33,218 bases of DNA from Myxococcales bacterium (GCA_021782135.1 JAJXVM010000003.1:1-33218), one strand, 5' to 3'. Numbered from the stretch's first letter, positions 1-8,193 are shown. Notes: a model not told the origin generated them from the letters alone. Numbers and translations are program-made.

Positions 1-335
1 TGCGCGCGGTCGATCCGCGCGGCGAGGCGGCGGCCACGCGCTACCGCACGCTCGCGACCGCCCCGGGCGGCGAGGCGCTGGTGGAGGCCCGCCCCGAGAC
101 CGGCCGCACCCACCAGATCCGCGTGCACCTGGCGCACCTCGGCGCCTCGCTGCTCGGCGACCCCCGCTACGGCGGGCCGCGCCAGGTGGGCGAGCTGCGG
201 GTGCCCCGCGTGATGCTCCACGCGCGCCGGCTCGAGCTGGCGCACCCGGTCACCGGCGCGCCACTGGCGTTCGAGGCGCCGGTGCCGGAGGACTTCGCCG
301 CGGTGGGGCGGGCGCTCGGGCTCCCCCCTCCCTGA
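1..335 (+). CDS. RluA-family pseudouridine synthase, C-terminal fragment
   Basis: The reading frame is open from the left window edge (frame beginning at base 3), so only the last ~110 residues are present. The fragment carries the strongly conserved RluA-family segment GRTHQIRVHLAHLG followed by LLGDPRYG, which lies near the C-terminus of RluA/RluC/RluD enzymes that isomerise uridines in rRNA or tRNA. The catalytic aspartate motif (HRLD) would lie upstream, outside the window, so the exact RNA target cannot be named. The gene ends at TGA 333-335 and converges on the glycosyltransferase gene at 516. The GTG at 81 is internal, because homology extends upstream of it. Confidence 0.9.
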   Translation, partial: RAVDPRGEAAATRYRTLATAPGGEALVEARPETGRTHQIRVHLAHLGASLLGDPRYGGPRQVGELRVPRVMLHARRLELAHPVTGAPLAFEAPVPEDFAAVGRALGLPPP

Positions 336-360
336 CCCTCCCCCGCTTCGCGGGAGAGGG
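336..360. repeat. Small GC-rich palindrome, variant B (copy 1)
   Basis: A 25-bp imperfect palindrome starts directly after the pseudouridine synthase stop codon. The inner stem is CCCGC/GCGGG around a TTC loop, flanked by CCCTC and GAGGG. It matches 23 of 25 positions of a segment at 24182-24206 inside the GT87-like gene. It may also serve as a weak transcription terminator, but no T-run follows it. Confidence 0.7.
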
Positions 361-409
361 AACGGAGCACGCACCGCGGTTCACGCCCGAGGGTGCACCA
401 GGAGCCCCT

Positions 410-432
410 CCCTCCCCGCCGCACGGGGAGGG
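410..432. repeat. Small GC-rich palindrome, variant A (copy 1)
   Basis: A perfect 9-bp stem, CCCTCCCCG against CGGGGAGGG, closes a five-base loop CCGCA. An almost identical hairpin lies 45 bp further on. Both sit in the gap between two convergent genes and could help end transcription from either side, but neither is followed by a T-run. Confidence 0.75.
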
Positions 433-454
433 CAGAGGTCACCCCCAGGCGACT

Positions 455-477
455 CCCTCCCCGTCGCACGGGGAGGG
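455..477. repeat. Small GC-rich palindrome, variant A (copy 2)
   Basis: The same 9-bp arms as the hairpin at 410-432 (CCCTCCCCG / CGGGGAGGG) surround the loop TCGCA, differing by a single loop base. It is the last recognisable element before the stop codon of the glycosyltransferase gene at 516. Confidence 0.75.
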
Positions 478-515
478 CCGGGGAGGGGCGACCCCGAGGC
501 CTGCCCGCCCCCTCC

Positions 516-1520
516 TTACGCCACGCACCAGAAGTCGCGCAGCTCCCGAAAGCCCTGCTTCTCGAGCTCGGCGCGGATGAGCGGCCGCGCGCCGGGAGCG
601 CCGACGGCCACCAGGAGCGGGAGCCCGCGGGCCCGAGCGGCGTCCTCGTAGCCCACCACCTCGGCGCCGGCCACGCGGCGGCCCACCTTCTTGCGGTCCA
701 CCTCGACGAAGAGCGCCGGCGCGATCCCGGCGGCGCCGAGCGCGCGGGCGAAGGCGCGGCCGGTCTCGCCGGCCCCCCAGATCGCCACCTCGCGCCGGCC
801 GGCGAGCGGCCCGGCGGCGAGGTGCTCCACCTTGAGCGCCATGTGGCGGGAGAGGGCGTAGCGCGGGTCGGCCCGGGTGAGCCGCCCGGGCGACTCGCGC
901 CAGTCGAGCAGCGTCTCGGGCACGTTCCCGAGCCGGCCGCCGGCGGCGGCGAGCCGGAGCCAGAGGTCGTAGTCCTCGGGGAAGTCGCCCTGGCGCCAGC
1001 CGCCGGCCGCCCGCAGCGCGCTCGCGCGCAGCGTCGCCGCCGGGTGGACCAGCGGCGCCTCGACGAAGAGGTCGCGGGCGCACAGCGCGGGCGCGGTGAG
1101 CCCGTTCAGCCAGGCGGCGTAGCGGGCCATCCCGGGCCGCACCTCCCGGCGCGGGAAGAGGCGCACCCGGCTCCCCACCGCCGCGAGCGCCGGGTCGGCC
1201 GCGAGCGCCGCGAGCTGCCGCTCGAGCCGGCGCGGGTGGGCCACGTCGTCGGCGTCCATGCGCGCCAGGTACTCGGCGTCGGCCGCGGCGAGGGCGCGGT
1301 TCAGGGCGGGGGCGATCCCCTCCCCCGGCCCGCGCAGCACCGTCACGCGCCGGTCGCGGGCGGCGAGCCCCTCGAGCACCGCCGCGGTCGCGTCGCGAGA
1401 GCCGTCGTCCACCGCCACCAGCGCGAGGTCGCGCAGGCTCTGGCGCAGGATCGAGGCCGCCGCGGCGCGGACCGTGCGCGCGGCGTCGCGGGCGGGGAGG
1501 AGGACGGCGACGCGGGGCAT
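516..1520 (-). CDS. Family 2 glycosyltransferase with C-terminal Rossmann-like domain
   Basis: The 334-residue protein begins with a GT2 (GT-A fold) domain of about 230 residues. Visible motifs are VAVLLPARD near residue 4, VDDGS at 37-41, the metal/nucleotide-sugar motif DAD at 89-91 and PEDYDLW at 181-187 (probable catalytic acid). After residue 243 comes a second unit beginning VAIWGAGETGRAF, which looks like a nucleotide-binding beta-alpha-beta turn; the C-terminus ends RELRDFWCVA. No signal peptide or membrane helix is apparent, so it is probably cytoplasmic and transfers a sugar to a glycan or lipid. It follows aroQ after 33 bp and seems to be the last gene of the aro operon. The acceptor and the role of the C-terminal unit cannot be told from sequence. 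Confidence 0.85.
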   Translation of the reverse strand: MPRVAVLLPARDAARTVRAAAASILRQSLRDLALVAVDDGSRDATAAVLEGLAARDRRVTVLRGPGEGIAPALNRALAAADAEYLARMDADDVAHPRRLERQLAALAADPALAAVGSRVRLFPRREVRPGMARYAAWLNGLTAPALCARDLFVEAPLVHPAATLRASALRAAGGWRQGDFPEDYDLWLRLAAAGGRLGNVPETLLDWRESPGRLTRADPRYALSRHMALKVEHLAAGPLAGRREVAIWGAGETGRAFARALGAAGIAPALFVEVDRKKVGRRVAGAEVVGYEDAARARGLPLLVAVGAPGARPLIRAELEKQGFRELRDFWCVA

Positions 1521-1553
1521 GGCCTCGGCGCTCGGGGCGTCGCCCGGCGCGCC

Positions 1554-1988
1554 TCAGCGGCCGGCGATCTTCGAGAGCAGGTACTCGGCGGCGAGCCGGT
1601 AGCCGAGCACGCCCAGCCCCACCACCTGCCCGTCCATGGCCGGGGCGAGCACGCTGCGGTGGCGCCACTCCTCGCGGGCGTGGACGTTCGAGATGTGCAC
1701 CTCGACCTTGGGGAAGGCGAGCGCCTTGAGGCAGTCGTGGAGCGCGTAGCTGGTGTGGGTGAAGGCGCCGGGGTTGAGGATCAGCCCCTTGGCCATCTTC
1801 CGGTGCTGCTGCAGGAAGTCGAGGAGCGCCCCCTCGGAGTTCGACTGGAACGCGGTCACCTCCACGCCCGCCGCCGCGCAGGTGTCGCGCACCAGCCGCT
1901 CCACGTCGGCCAGCGTGGCGGAGCCGTAGACCGCCGGCTCGCGCTCGCCCAGCAGGTTCAGGTTCGGTCCGTTGACGAGCAGGATCAT
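1554..1988 (-). CDS. aroQ: Type II 3-dehydroquinate dehydratase
   Basis: The 144-residue protein catalyses dehydration of 3-dehydroquinate to 3-dehydroshikimate, the third shikimate step. It has the type II (dodecameric) signature: NGPNLNLLGEREP at 6-18, with the catalytic arginine at about R16 and tyrosine at Y21; FQSNSEG at 47-53; LNPGAFTHTSYAL at 71-83; and VEVHISN with catalytic H98. The length is normal for the family. The start is ATG at 1988, which overlaps the aroB stop in an ATGA arrangement. A longer in-frame extension lies inside aroB and has no family similarity. Confidence 0.97.
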   Translation of the reverse strand: MILLVNGPNLNLLGEREPAVYGSATLADVERLVRDTCAAAGVEVTAFQSNSEGALLDFLQQHRKMAKGLILNPGAFTHTSYALHDCLKALAFPKVEVHISNVHAREEWRHRSVLAPAMDGQVVGLGVLGYRLAAEYLLSKIAGR

Positions 1989-3067
1989 GCGTCCTCCGCG
2001 ATGTCGCCGAGGGCGGCCCGCAGCGCCGCCGGGTCGGCCGCGACGTCCCACTCCACGCCCCAGCCGTCCCCCACCCGCTCCGGCAGCACCCAGCGCAGCC
2101 CGGCGGCGGTGCGCTTCTTGTCGGTGGCCATGAGGGCGGCCGCGCGCTTCGCCACCGCGGCCGGCACCCGGATCGGCAGGCCGGCCTCGGAGAGCGCCGC
2201 CTCGACCTCGAAGGCCTGCTCGTCGGCGACGCGCCCCATCCGCGCGGCGAGCCGGAAGGCGAAGGCCAGCCCCACCGAGACCGCCTCGCCGTGGGTGTAG
2301 CGGCGGAAGCCGCCGGCCGCCTCGACGCCGTGGCCGAAGGTGTGGCCGAGGTTGAGGAGCTTGCGCTCGCCGCGCTCGAGCGGGTCGCGCTCCACCACCT
2401 CGAGCTTGATGCGCGCGCAGGCGGCGACCAGGTCGGCGTCGGCCTTGCCGCGGGCGGCGGCGCGGGCGGCGGCCGGCAGGAGCGAGGGGCGGAGCGCGGC
2501 GTACTTGAGCACCTCGCCGAAGCCGCTGCGCAGCTCGCGAAACGGCAGCGTGGCGAGGGCCGTCGGGTCCATGAGCACCGCCGCCGGCGGGTGGAAGGCG
2601 CCGACGATGTTCTTGGCCTGCGGCAGGTTCACCGCCGTCTTGCCGCCCAGGGCGGCGTCCACCATCCCGAGCAGGGTGGTGGGGACCGCCATCCAGTCCA
2701 CCCCGCGCATGAAGGTGGCGGCGAGGAAGCCGGCGGCGTCGGTCACCGCCCCGCCCCCGACCGCGATCACCAGGCTCCTGCGGGTGGCGCCGGCGCGCAG
2801 CAGCTTCGCCGCCGCCCGCTCCAGCTCGGCGAGCCGCTTGCCCTTCTCGCCGTCGGGGAGCACGTGCACCAGCTTCAGGTTTCCGGCCCGGGCGAGCTGC
2901 CGCTCCAGCCGCTCGGCGAACGGGGTGGCGCGCACCGGGCCGCAGGTGACGAGCGCCACCAGGTCGCGGTCGGAGGTCAGCTCGGCGGCCGCCGCGGCGG
3001 CCCGCGTGCCCACGCAGACCGGGTACTCGCGCCCCTCCTGGCGCGCTTCGAGGATCTCGATGCTCAT
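1985..3067 (-). CDS. aroB: 3-dehydroquinate synthase
   Basis: The 360-residue protein converts DAHP to 3-dehydroquinate using NAD and a divalent metal. The NAD-binding stretch GGGAVTDAAGF is at 104-114, followed by MAVPTTLLGMVDAALGGKTAVN. Probable metal ligands are E185 (GFGEVLKYA), H242 (NLGHTFGHGVE) and H259 (THGEAV). The chosen start, ATG at 3067 (MSIEIL), is preceded by AAAGGCG at good spacing. An earlier in-frame start at 3118 would add 17 arginine- and alanine-rich residues and overlap aroK, so it was rejected. The gap to aroK is 47 bp; the 3' end overlaps aroQ by four bases. Confidence 0.97.
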   Translation of the reverse strand: MSIEILEARQEGREYPVCVGTRAAAAAAELTSDRDLVALVTCGPVRATPFAERLERQLARAGNLKLVHVLPDGEKGKRLAELERAAAKLLRAGATRRSLVIAVGGGAVTDAAGFLAATFMRGVDWMAVPTTLLGMVDAALGGKTAVNLPQAKNIVGAFHPPAAVLMDPTALATLPFRELRSGFGEVLKYAALRPSLLPAAARAAARGKADADLVAACARIKLEVVERDPLERGERKLLNLGHTFGHGVEAAGGFRRYTHGEAVSVGLAFAFRLAARMGRVADEQAFEVEAALSEAGLPIRVPAAVAKRAAALMATDKKRTAAGLRWVLPERVGDGWGVEWDVAADPAALRAALGDIAEDA

Positions 3068-3114
3068 GCTCGCCTTTCGAGGTGCCTCGCGCCCGGGAGC
3101 GGGCGCGGCCCTCC

Positions 3115-3603
3115 TCACAGCAGCCCCAGGATACGCCGGGCCACCGCCTCCGGCGCGTTTCCGTCCACGCGCACGGTGAGGTGGGCCCGGCGGTAGAGCG
3201 GCAGCCGCCGCCGCAGCAGCGGCTCCCAGCTCGCCGCCAGCGGCCGGTGGGTGGTGGCGCCGATGCGGCGGGCCGCCTCGCGCGACGACACGTCGAGGAA
3301 GACCACCCGGCCGGCCCGCAGCAGGTGCTCCGCCGAGCGCGGGTCGCAGAAGGCGCCGCCGCCGAGGTCGGCCACCAGCGGCCCGGACAGCGAGGCGACC
3401 ACCTCGCGCTCCAGCGCGCGGAAGGCCGGCTCGCCCTCCCCGGCGAAGATGGCGGCGATGGGCTTGCCGGCCCGGGCCTCGACGAGCGCGTCGGTGCAGA
3501 CGAAGCGCCGGCCGAGAAGCCGCGCCAGGCAGCGGCCCACGGTGGACTTGCCGGCGCCCATCATGCCGGCGAGCGCCAGGGTCTCAGCGGAGCCGAGCGG
3601 CAT
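3115..3603 (-). CDS. aroK: Shikimate kinase
   Basis: The 162-residue cytoplasmic P-loop kinase phosphorylates shikimate at the 3-hydroxyl with ATP. The Walker A motif GMMGAGKST lies at 13-21. The shikimate-binding aspartate is in the CTDALVEAR segment (D38), the binding arginine in GEPAFRALE (R62), and the GGG Walker-B-like loop is at 81-83. The segment HRPLAA belongs to the lid region. The start codon at 3603 lies 20 bases inside the end of aroC, so translation is probably coupled. Confidence 0.95.
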   Translation of the reverse strand: MPLGSAETLALAGMMGAGKSTVGRCLARLLGRRFVCTDALVEARAGKPIAAIFAGEGEPAFRALEREVVASLSGPLVADLGGGAFCDPRSAEHLLRAGRVVFLDVSSREAARRIGATTHRPLAASWEPLLRRRLPLYRRAHLTVRVDGNAPEAVARRILGLL

Positions 3604-4729
3604 AGGCCTCGACGGCGCGCTGCACGTCGCCCACGGTGTCGCCGCCGAACTTCTCGAGGAGGGCGTCGGCGAGCACCCAGGCCACCACCGCCTCGCCCAC
3701 CACCGCCGCGGCCGGCACCGCGCAGACGTCGCTCCGCTCGTACTTGGCGGAGACCGCCTCGCGGGTGGCGATGTCCACCGAGGGGAGCGGGGTCATCATG
3801 GTGGGGATGGGCTTCATGAAGCCGCGCACCACCACCGGCGCGCCGTTGGTGACGCCGCCCTCGAGCCCGCCGGCGCGGTTGGTCTCGCGGTAGAAGCCCC
3901 TGTCGGCGCCGTAGCGGATGGGGTCCTGGAAGCGGTCGCCGGGCAGGTCCACCCGCGTCCCCTCGCCGATCTCGGCGGCGCGGATGGCCTGGATGGCGCA
4001 GAGCGCGCCGGCGAGGCGGCCGTCGAGGCGCCGGTCGGGGTGGACGAAGCTGCCGAGGCCGGGCGGGAGCCCCTCGGCGTAGACCTCGAAGGCGCCGCCG
4101 ATGGCCGAGCCGCGCGCCTTCTCGCGGTCGATGACGGCGCGCCAGATCCCGGCCGCCTCCTCGTCGTCGGTGTGGACGTCGGAGGCCTCGATGGCGGCGC
4201 GCTGCTCGGCGGTGGGCGGGACCCCGCCGCGGCGCAGCTCCTCCCCGATGGCCACCACCCGCGAGCTCACCGTGATCCCGAAGCGGGCCAGCAGCTGCCG
4301 GGCGAGCGCGCCCAGCGCCACCACGGTGGCGGTGCCGCGGGCGCTGGCGCGCTCCAGCACGTCGCGGGCGTCGTCGAGGTCGTACTTCTGCACCCCGGCG
4401 AGGTCGGCGTGGCCGGGGCGCACCTGGGTGAACTTGCGGCCGCCGCGCGCGTAGGGGGAGACGAGCTCCTTCCAGTTCTCGTGGTCCTTGTTCCAGACCA
4501 GCAGCGCGATGGGGGAGCCGGTGGTGACCGCGCCGCGGATGCCGGAGAGGAACTGGGCCTCGTCGGTCTCGATCTTCATGCGGCCGCCGCGGCCGTAGCC
4601 CTTCTGGCGGCGGCGCAGGTCGCGGTTCACGGCGTCGAAGTCCACCGCGAGGCCGGCCGGGAAGCCCTCGGCGATGGCGCAGAGCGCGGGGCCGTGCGAC
4701 TCGCCGGCGGTGAGGTACCTGAGGGTCAT
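3584..4729 (-). CDS. aroC: Chorismate synthase
   Basis: The 381-residue FMN-dependent enzyme turns EPSP into chorismate, the last step of the common pathway. Signature elements are AGESHGPAL at 8-16, [13 protein letters not shown] near residue 40, the motif [18 protein letters not shown], and the C-terminal [13 protein letters not shown] segment. Length fits the family. The start ATG at 4729 overlaps the aroE stop TGA (4728-4726) in an ATGA arrangement. It is the middle gene of the aro operon. Confidence 0.97.
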   Translation of the reverse strand: MTLRYLTAGESHGPALCAIAEGFPAGLAVDFDAVNRDLRRRQKGYGRGGRMKIETDEAQFLSGIRGAVTTGSPIALLVWNKDHENWKELVSPYARGGRKFTQVRPGHADLAGVQKYDLDDARDVLERASARGTATVVALGALARQLLARFGITVSSRVVAIGEELRRGGVPPTAEQRAAIEASDVHTDDEEAAGIWRAVIDREKARGSAIGGAFEVYAEGLPPGLGSFVHPDRRLDGRLAGALCAIQAIRAAEIGEGTRVDLPGDRFQDPIRYGADRGFYRETNRAGGLEGGVTNGAPVVVRGFMKPIPTMMTPLPSVDIATREAVSAKYERSDVCAVPAAAVVGEAVVAWVLADALLEKFGGDTVGDVQRAVEAYAARLR

Positions 4730-5601
4730 GGGGTTGCTCCGTCGAGCGCGCTTCGCATGGCCGCCTCGGGCGCCGGGCGGCCGGTCCAGATCTCGAAGGC
4801 CAGGGCGCCCTGGCGCAGGAGCACCTCCTCGCCGGAGACGAGGACGGCGCCCGCCTCCTCGGCGGCGCGGGCGAAGGGGGTGTCGCCGTAGACGAAGTCG
4901 AGCACCACCTGGCCGGAGCGCAGCGGCACCGGACAGGGGCCGCCCTGGTGCAGGCCGATGGAGGTGGCGTTCACCACGGCGTCGAAGGAGGCGGAGTCGC
5001 GGCGGGCCTCGGTCCAGGACAGGACGGCCACCGGGCCACCCCCTCCCCTGCCCTCCCCCGAGGCGGCGGAGGGAGAACCGTCACGGGAGGGGGAGGAAGG
5101 CCTCGAGCCACCCGCGGCCAGTTCCGTCGCCTTCTCGTCCCGGCGCGCGGAGATCGTCACCTCCAGGCCGAGCTGGGCGAGGGCCCAGAGCGCCGCCCGG
5201 GCCGCCCCGCCGGCGCCGAGCAGCAGCGCGCGCTGCCCGGGCTTCACGCCCGCGGCCCCGAGGAGCGCGACGCAGGCCGAGGCGTCGGTGTTGGAGGCGA
5301 TCCAGCCGTCCGGGCCGCGCCGCAGCGTGTTCGCGGCCCCCACCGCGCGCGCCACCTCGTCGGCCGAGGCGGCGGCCGCGAGCGCCTCCCGCTTGTGCGG
5401 CACGGTGACGTTGAGCCCCTGGAACCCCAGCGCGTAGGCCCCGCGGAGCGCCTCGGCCACGCGGGCCGGCTCGACCGGCAGGGCGACGTAGGCGGCGTCG
5501 AGCCCGGCCGCGGCGAAGGCGGCGTTCTGCATCGCGGGCGAGCGGCTGTGCGCGACCGGCCAGCCCACCACGCCGTACAGGGAGGTCCGCGCCGAGATCA
5601 C
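4726..5601 (-). CDS. aroE: Shikimate dehydrogenase with in-frame palindrome insertion
   Basis: The 291-residue NADP-dependent enzyme reduces 3-dehydroshikimate to shikimate. Substrate-site motifs are [12 protein letters not shown] at 18-29, NVTVPHK with catalytic K70, NT at 91-92, and NTD with D106. The dinucleotide loop GAGGAARA is at 129-136, then VVNATSIGL at 209-217, and near the C-terminus [16 protein letters not shown]. The start GTG at 5601 overlaps the aroA stop in a GTGA arrangement. About 27 residues (roughly 164-190), rich in Ser, Gly, Pro and Arg, interrupt the cofactor domain between a strand and the VVNATS motif, where the family has a short link. The DNA there is a GC-rich palindrome like others in this window. 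All catalytic residues are intact, so the enzyme is probably active. Confidence 0.94.
   Translation of the reverse strand: MISARTSLYGVVGWPVAHSRSPAMQNAAFAAAGLDAAYVALPVEPARVAEALRGAYALGFQGLNVTVPHKREALAAAASADEVARAVGAANTLRRGPDGWIASNTDASACVALLGAAGVKPGQRALLLGAGGAARAALWALAQLGLEVTISARRDEKATELAAGGSRPSSPSRDGSPSAASGEGRGGGGPVAVLSWTEARRDSASFDAVVNATSIGLHQGGPCPVPLRSGQVVLDFVYGDTPFARAAEEAGAVLVSGEEVLLRQGALAFEIWTGRPAPEAAMRSALDGATP
5041..5096. repeat. GC-rich palindromic element inside aroE
   Basis: The DNA encoding the low-complexity insertion of AroE begins with two runs CCCTCCCC / CCCTCCCCCG and ends with ACGGGAGGGGGAGG. In between lies GGCGGAGGGAGA, which resembles the right half of variant B at 336-360 and 24182-24206. 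The copy is less symmetrical than the intergenic ones. Its length keeps the aroE frame open. Confidence 0.6.
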
Positions 5602-6890
5602 GCCTCGCCTCCGCAGAGCCGGTCGAGGATGTCGAAGAAGCCGGGGAAGCTGGTGCGCACGCAGGAGACGTCGTCCAGGGTCACCTCGTCGCCGGGCGTG
5701 AAGAGCTGCGCCACCGCCATGCTCATGGCGATCCGGTGATCGAGCTTCGTCTCGACCGAGACGCCGCGGAGCGGCGTCGGCCCCTCGATGGCGCAGCCGT
5801 CCTCGAAGAGCTCGATGCGCGCGCCGGCCCGGTGGAGCAGGTCGCCCATGGTGGCGAGCCGGTCCGACTCCTTCACCCGCAGCTCCTTCGCGTCGCGGAT
5901 CACGGTGCGGCCGCGCGCCTGGGTGGCGAGCACCATCAGCACCGGCAGCTCGTCGATGAGCCGGGGGATGAGCGGCCCGGCGATCTCCGTCCCGGCGAGC
6001 GCCCCGCCCTCCACCGTCACGTCGGCGCGCGGCTCGCCGGCGCTCTCGCGCGGGTCCCCGACCGCGACCCGCGCGCCCATGGCGCGGAGCACGTCGAGCA
6101 GCCCGGTGCGGGTCGGGTTCACGCCCATGCCGAGCGCGGTGACGCGCGAGCCGGGCAGCCCGGCGGCGGCGCAGAGGAAGAAGGCGGCCGAGGAGATGTC
6201 GCCGGGCACGTCCACCGCGCCGCCCGAGGGGCGGCCGGGGCGGATGGTCACCCGGGTGCCGTCCACGCCGAGCGACACGCCGCGGCCGGCCAGCATGCGC
6301 TCGGTGTGGTCGCGGGAGGGCGCCGGCTCCTCCACCACCGTCTCGCCCTCGGCGAAGAGGCCGGCCAGCAGCAGGGCGCTCTTCACCTGCGCGCTCGCGA
6401 CCGGGAGCACGTGGGTGGCGCCGCGCAGGCGCGCGCCCTTCGCCACGACCGGCGGCAGCTTGTCGCCGTCGCGGGCCGAGAGGTCGGCGCCCATCCGGCG
6501 CAAGGGCTCGAGCACGCGGCGCACCGGGCGCCGGCGCAGCGAGGCGTCGCCGGTGAGGACCGAGAGGCCGGGCACCGCGGCGAGGACGCCGCAGAGGAGC
6601 CGCAGGCTGGTGCCGGAGTTGCCGCAGTCGATGACGTTGGCCGGCTCGACGAGCCGCTCGGGGGGCTCGACGATCACGGCGGCGCCGTCCCGACACACCC
6701 TCGCCCCGAGCGCCTCCACCGCCTTCCAGGTGGAGTGGACGTCCTCGGCCTCGAGCAGCCCGGTGACCCGCGAGGGCGAGGTGGCGAGCGCGCCGAAGAG
6801 GAGGGCGCGGTGCGAGATCGACTTGTCGCCGGGCACGGCGAAGCCGCCCCGGAGGGGACCCTTGCGGCGGCAGACGAGCGGGGTTGTCAA
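5598..6890 (-). CDS. aroA: 5-enolpyruvylshikimate-3-phosphate synthase, class II-like
   Basis: The 430-residue enzyme joins shikimate-3-phosphate and phosphoenolpyruvate to EPSP. Motifs are [12 protein letters not shown] at 19-30, [10 protein letters not shown] at 90-99, SAQVK at 166-170, RDHTER at 193-198, NPTR at 258-261 and [10 protein letters not shown] further on. The combination GDKS, SAQxK, RxHxER and NxTR is the pattern described for class II EPSP synthases rather than the E. coli type. The start is TTG at 6890: it overlaps the tyrA stop (TTGA), and AGGAG lies six bases upstream. No ATG or GTG is better placed before the conserved N-terminus. Confidence 0.96.
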   Translation of the reverse strand: MTTPLVCRRKGPLRGGFAVPGDKSISHRALLFGALATSPSRVTGLLEAEDVHSTWKAVEALGARVCRDGAAVIVEPPERLVEPANVIDCGNSGTSLRLLCGVLAAVPGLSVLTGDASLRRRPVRRVLEPLRRMGADLSARDGDKLPPVVAKGARLRGATHVLPVASAQVKSALLLAGLFAEGETVVEEPAPSRDHTERMLAGRGVSLGVDGTRVTIRPGRPSGGAVDVPGDISSAAFFLCAAAGLPGSRVTALGMGVNPTRTGLLDVLRAMGARVAVGDPRESAGEPRADVTVEGGALAGTEIAGPLIPRLIDELPVLMVLATQARGRTVIRDAKELRVKESDRLATMGDLLHRAGARIELFEDGCAIEGPTPLRGVSVETKLDHRIAMSMAVAQLFTPGDEVTLDDVSCVRTSFPGFFDILDRLCGGEA

Positions 6891-7732
6891 AACAGCTCCT
6901 CCCGGAAGGCGCGGGCCTCCTCGAGCGCGGCGCGGGCGCCGTCGGGCGAGGTGGCGATGTCGGACAGGATGCGGGCGAGTCGGTCCTGCAGCCGCCGGGC
7001 GGCCTCGGGGAGGTGGCGGTTGCGGCGCGCCACCTCGCCCTGGATGTCGAAGGCGAAGCCGGCGAGGCGGGTCATGCCGTCGAGCCCCGGGCCGGCGAGC
7101 GCCGCCGCGAGCGGCCCCGCCTCCTTGACCGAGAGGGTCAGCGCGCAGGCGACCAGGTAGGGCAGGTGCGAGACCATGGCCACCGCGCCGTCGTGCTCGG
7201 CGGCGGTGCAGCGCAGCACCTCGGCGCCGAGCGCCCGGTGGAGCGCCTCCACCCGGTCGAGCGCCCCGGCCGGCGCGCCGTCGGTGCAGAGCGCGACCGT
7301 GCCGCCCTTCCAGCGATCGGCGCGCGCGCCGTCGTAGCCGCCCCGGCCGCCGAACATGGGGTGGGCCCCGGCGAAGGCCACGCCCGGGCGCACCTCGCGC
7401 CGCGCCGCCTCCACCACCTGCTCCTTGGCGCCGCCCACGTCGGTGAGCACCGCGCCGTCGCGCAGGAGCCGCGACACCGGCCCGAGCAGCCGCTCGATGA
7501 CCGCCACCGGCGTGCAGAGCACCACCAGCTCGCAGGCCTCCAGCTCCGGGCCGGGCCCGGCCAGCGCCACGTCGGCGACGCCGTCGGCGAGCGCCCGGGC
7601 GCGCACGCCGGCGTCGGGCTCCACCGCCACCACCCGCGCGCCCGGCGCGGCGGCCTTGAGGCCGCGGGCGAGGCAGGCGCCCATGAGCCCCAGCCCGGCG
7701 ATCCCGAGCGTGCCCGGCAGCGGGGCGCTCAC
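6887..7732 (-). CDS. tyrA: Prephenate dehydrogenase
   Basis: The 281-residue protein oxidatively decarboxylates prephenate to 4-hydroxyphenylpyruvate for tyrosine. The NAD-binding loop GLGLMG is at 13-18, TDVGGAKE at 97-104, HPMFGG at 124-129 and SHLPYL (catalytic-region histidine, H189) at 188-193. It has no ACT domain or chorismate mutase domain, so it is the short monofunctional form; the mutase is the separate gene just upstream. The start GTG at 7732 has no Shine-Dalgarno sequence of its own and overlaps the stop of a 16-codon ORF, which does have one. The prephenate versus arogenate preference was not determined. Confidence 0.94.
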   Translation of the reverse strand: MSAPLPGTLGIAGLGLMGACLARGLKAAAPGARVVAVEPDAGVRARALADGVADVALAGPGPELEACELVVLCTPVAVIERLLGPVSRLLRDGAVLTDVGGAKEQVVEAARREVRPGVAFAGAHPMFGGRGGYDGARADRWKGGTVALCTDGAPAGALDRVEALHRALGAEVLRCTAAEHDGAVAMVSHLPYLVACALTLSVKEAGPLAAALAGPGLDGMTRLAGFAFDIQGEVARRNRHLPEAARRLQDRLARILSDIATSPDGARAALEEARAFREELF

Positions 7733-7779
7733 GGCCGCACCGGCCCGGGCCCGGGGCCCTGGTTGCTCGAGACGTTCAC
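7729..7779 (-). CDS. Putative 16-residue leader ORF coupled to tyrA
   Basis: A GTG at 7779 opens a 16-codon frame, [16 protein letters not shown], that stops at TGA 7731-7729 and overlaps the tyrA GTG in a GTGA arrangement. Five bases before it stands AGGAGGAG, the strongest Shine-Dalgarno sequence in this part of the operon, whereas tyrA itself has none. The likely role is to load ribosomes and pass them to tyrA by termination-reinitiation. The peptide has no Tyr, Phe or Trp, so it is not a classical attenuation leader. Alternatively, an indel split an N-terminal extension from tyrA. No known family is recognised. Confidence 0.5.
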   Translation of the reverse strand: MNVSSNQGPGPGPVRP

Positions 7780-7784
7780 GGCGG

Positions 7785-7792
7785 CTCCTCCT
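7785..7792 (-). promoter_or_regulatory. Strong Shine-Dalgarno sequence of the tyrA leader ORF
   Basis: AGGAGGAG on the minus strand is followed by CCGCC and then GTG at 7779. It matches the 16S anti-Shine-Dalgarno consensus fully and decides in favour of translation starting at 7779 rather than independently at the tyrA GTG (7732). Confidence 0.7.
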
Positions 7793-7807
7793 GGCACGGG
7801 GATCGGC

Positions 7808-8182
7808 TCAGCGGGCGAGGGGCATCCGGCCGGCGAGGTCCGGGCGGAGCGCCTGCGCGCCGCGCAGGTAGACGTGGCGCGCGTCGGCGTTGGTGCCCCC
7901 GTCCACGTGCAAGAGCACCCGGACCACCCGCGGCAGCGAGCCCGGCACCGGGATCTCCTGCGAGCAGATCATCGGCACCCGCGACCAGCCGCCGGCCTCG
8001 CGCGCCGCCCGCGCCGGGAAGTCGGCGTCGAGATCGTGGGTGACGGTGAAGATGGCCCAGACGATCTCGGCCTGGGTGAGGTGGTTCTGCGCGTTGAGCG
8101 CCCCGCACAGCTCGACCACGCCCTCGTAGAGGTCCTGGACGGTGTTCGAGGCGATCTGCGTGGCTCCACGGATTCCGCGCAT
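7808..8182 (-). CDS. aroH: Chorismate mutase, AroH type
   Basis: The 124-residue monofunctional mutase rearranges chorismate to prephenate. It matches the trimeric AroH fold of Bacillus, not the helical AroQ type. GIRGAT contains R5; FPARAAREAGGW is at 55-66; C73 and E76 lie in MICSQEIPVPGSLPR; R88 and Y105 (ARHVYL) complete the expected active site; and LRPDL stands near the end. The start ATG at 8182 is where the family begins. A 14-residue upstream extension in frame would run through the promoter -10 box. No Shine-Dalgarno sequence precedes it. It is the first gene of the aro operon; tyrA follows after 75 bp that contain the leader ORF. Confidence 0.95.
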   Translation of the reverse strand: MRGIRGATQIASNTVQDLYEGVVELCGALNAQNHLTQAEIVWAIFTVTHDLDADFPARAAREAGGWSRVPMICSQEIPVPGSLPRVVRVLLHVDGGTNADARHVYLRGAQALRPDLAGRMPLAR

Positions 8183-8193
8183 GGGGGCCGTGC

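Noticed and set aside
410-477. CRISPR-like pair of repeats
   Set aside because: Only two short palindromic copies, with no regular repeat-spacer array and no cas genes.
393-2300. Plus-strand 635-codon frame opposite the glycosyltransferase, aroQ and part of aroB
   Set aside because: It is a shadow of three real minus-strand genes, with no start signal and no recognisable domain.
3068-3118. N-terminal extension of AroB from a start at 3118
   Set aside because: It overlaps the aroK stop region, lacks family similarity, and the ATG at 3067 has a proper ribosome site.
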